From IMG/VR virus record IMGVR_UViG_3300042691_017774, positions 1 to 51,638 of that record: a stretch of 51,638 nt of DNA; one strand, given 5' to 3'. The position numbers were made by a program, and so were the translations under genes. The DNA comes from a virus. This document shows, piece by piece, positions 50,539-51,638 of the stretch (position 1 is its first letter; each line of letters opens with the position of its first letter). Under the pieces are notes generated by a model. The model worked only from the letters and a program-made list of their open reading frames with translations. It had not been told where the DNA came from and searched no databases.

Positions 50539-51638
50539 TCAAAGTTCCGAAGATAGATCTTTGTTGGTTAGAGTAATTGTTACATAATTAATAGATGTTA
50601 TTGGTTTGATTAATATATCGGCAACAAAGTAATTTGCTTCTACTACTTCTGGCGTATTATTTGATGTATCGCAGACTACTCTATATTCTGAAATACCTCT
50701 TTGTGCTACTATGCGATCTAAGAATCCTTCTGCTGCAATCTTGAATCGTGAGCGAGTTATTGCATCATTTTGTTCAAACAATATTGATCTTGCAACTGGT
50801 CCGAGCGATCTCTTGATATACATGAATAGTCTAGAAACATTAATTCTAGAAAGAGTTGATGTATCTGGTTCTCCAGTTTTATCACCATATAGATAAGTAC
50901 CTTCGCCAGAAAATGTTACTACTGGATTAATTTTTGCATTATATACCGCATCTTGTTCGGCAGTTGTAAGATTCTTGCTAAGGCGAATTACATTTAGAAT
51001 TCTTCCCTTCTTAGTTCCTGCTGGAGAGAACCAGGGATAGAAGTCTCTATCTGTACGAGCAATACATCCTGCCAAGTCTGCTGCAAGAGGAGTTGTTACT
51101 GTGTTTAGACCAGTTACATCAAAATGAACTTTTGATCCATATACTACAGCATAATTTTTATCGGTTGCTGTTGTAAAATTAGATATATCGTCAGAAACAG
51201 ATGTTGCTCCAATTGGAACATACATTATTCCAAGTGCTGGTTTTTCTGTACTTGCTTTTGCATCAACAATTGTTTGAAGTGGTGTAATATATGATGAATT
51301 GCCAGAACCACCCTGGAAAATAACTTGAAAATCAATATCTGCAAATCCTGCGGGTGGTGTTGTTCCATTTGCAAATGCAACATAACAACCACCACCATAT
51401 TGTAAGAAGTTATTTACTGGATACCATTCATTTCTAAATGTTGCACCAGATACCCCAGTTCCTGTATATGTTCCATCTAAATATGATGCAGCACATGAAC
51501 CTACGCTATATGCAGTTTGTCCTTGTACAAATGTAACTCCTCCAGCATTTAGATAAACTAAATCTGTTAGTCTATTGTACCATTCTGATGAGTTCTGAAC
51601 ATAAAAATATCCCTGTGCTTGTTCTGCGGTATTGCCCA
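50539..51638 (-). CDS. 18: Tail sheath protein gp18, C-terminal part (cut by window edge)
   Basis: The frame is open from 51638 to the stop at 50539; the Met at 51225 is internal, since the reading continues upstream without a stop. The visible end matches gp18: YLYGDKTGEPDTSTLSRINV, RLFMYIKRSLGPVARSILFEQND, and CDTSNNTPEVVEANYFVADI followed by the KPITSINYV stretch. This contracting sheath protein forms the outer tail. The N-terminal part lies beyond the window. Confidence 0.93.
   Translation of the reverse strand, partial: GNTAEQAQGYFYVQNSSEWYNRLTDLVYLNAGGVTFVQGQTAYSVGSCAASYLDGTYTGTGVSGATFRNEWYPVNNFLQYGGGCYVAFANGTTPPAGFADIDFQVIFQGGSGNSSYITPLQTIVDAKASTEKPALGIMYVPIGATSVSDDISNFTTATDKNYAVVYGSKVHFDVTGLNTVTTPLAADLAGCIARTDRDFYPWFSPAGTKKGRILNVIRLSKNLTTAEQDAVYNAKINPVVTFSGEGTYLYGDKTGEPDTSTLSRINVSRLFMYIKRSLGPVARSILFEQNDAITRSRFKIAAEGFLDRIVAQRGISEYRVVCDTSNNTPEVVEANYFVADILIKPITSINYVTITLTNKDLSSEL

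Noticed and set aside
50539-51225. gp18 as a complete 228-residue gene
   Set aside because: The frame continues without a stop to the window edge, and the family is far longer, so the Met is internal.

Overview
The window is a contiguous piece of a T4-like myovirus genome. The evidence is the T4 core gene set in near-cyanophage order, read right to left: gp18 sheath (partial), gp19 tube, gp20 portal, a gp67/68-like core protein, gp21 protease, gp22 scaffold, gp23 capsid, a gp3/gp19-like tail protein, UvsY, UvsW, gp55, gp47, gp46, gp45, gp44, gp62 and RegA. Every confident gene is on the minus strand. The DNA is AT-rich (about one third G+C by eye) except the first kilobase, which is near 50%, and parts of gp44 and gp23, which are near 45%. 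The gene order and the lipopolysaccharide-type sugar cluster resemble marine T4-like phages such as cyanophages. The host cannot be read from the sequence.

Layout from left to right: 1-1011 holds four small unknown genes, one cut by the edge. 1014-1985 holds three tRNA genes with Leu(CAA), Leu(UAA) and Gln(UUG) anticodons, with an HNH endonuclease between them. A SpoU/TrmH-type RNA methylase (1986-2525) directly abuts tRNA-Gln. 2548-4029 is the N-terminal half of a split gp43 DNA polymerase. 4026-6221 holds a DUF1599-type protein, a DNA methyltransferase and a dUTPase. 6259-8177 holds virion proteins, one collagen-like. 8192-12288 is a sugar module: small HAD phosphatase, cupin, HldD-like epimerase, separate HldE-like nucleotidyltransferase and kinase, and a glycosyltransferase-FkbM fusion. 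12292-22181 holds tail-fibre-like proteins, including a 14-repeat RCC1 protein, plus a sulfotransferase-TPR-GT9 fusion. 22209-34080 is a dense glycan cluster of glycosyltransferases, FkbM, TylF and C-methyltransferases, a nucleotidyltransferase, a HAD phosphatase and a GDPD-like protein. 34107-42782 holds replication, recombination and late-transcription genes. 42755-51638 holds UvsY and the head and tail genes.

The core genes replicate DNA (clamp, loader, split polymerase), recombine and repair it (gp46/47, UvsW, UvsY), and switch on late genes (gp55 acting at TATAAATA octamers, several of which lie just upstream of structural genes). The sugar genes could build or remodel a cell-surface glycan or decorate the virion fibres they are interleaved with. 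The left end may form a tRNA-supply and tRNA-modification unit. No stretch longer than 300 bases lacks a gene. The longest gaps are about 150 bp: 40437-40597, with apparent divergent promoters, and 7692-7841, with a terminator.

The most unusual points are: a SpoU-type methylase beside two tRNAs whose anticodons are those recognised by bacterial TrmL; several starts that coincide with the predicted transcription start (leaderless mRNAs); a 14-repeat RCC1 protein organised as two sets of seven; a three-domain sulfotransferase-glycosyltransferase fusion; a split polymerase far from regA; a C-terminal DGG-x-Y tag on three virion proteins; and a gp55 that seems to lack the clamp-binding tail.
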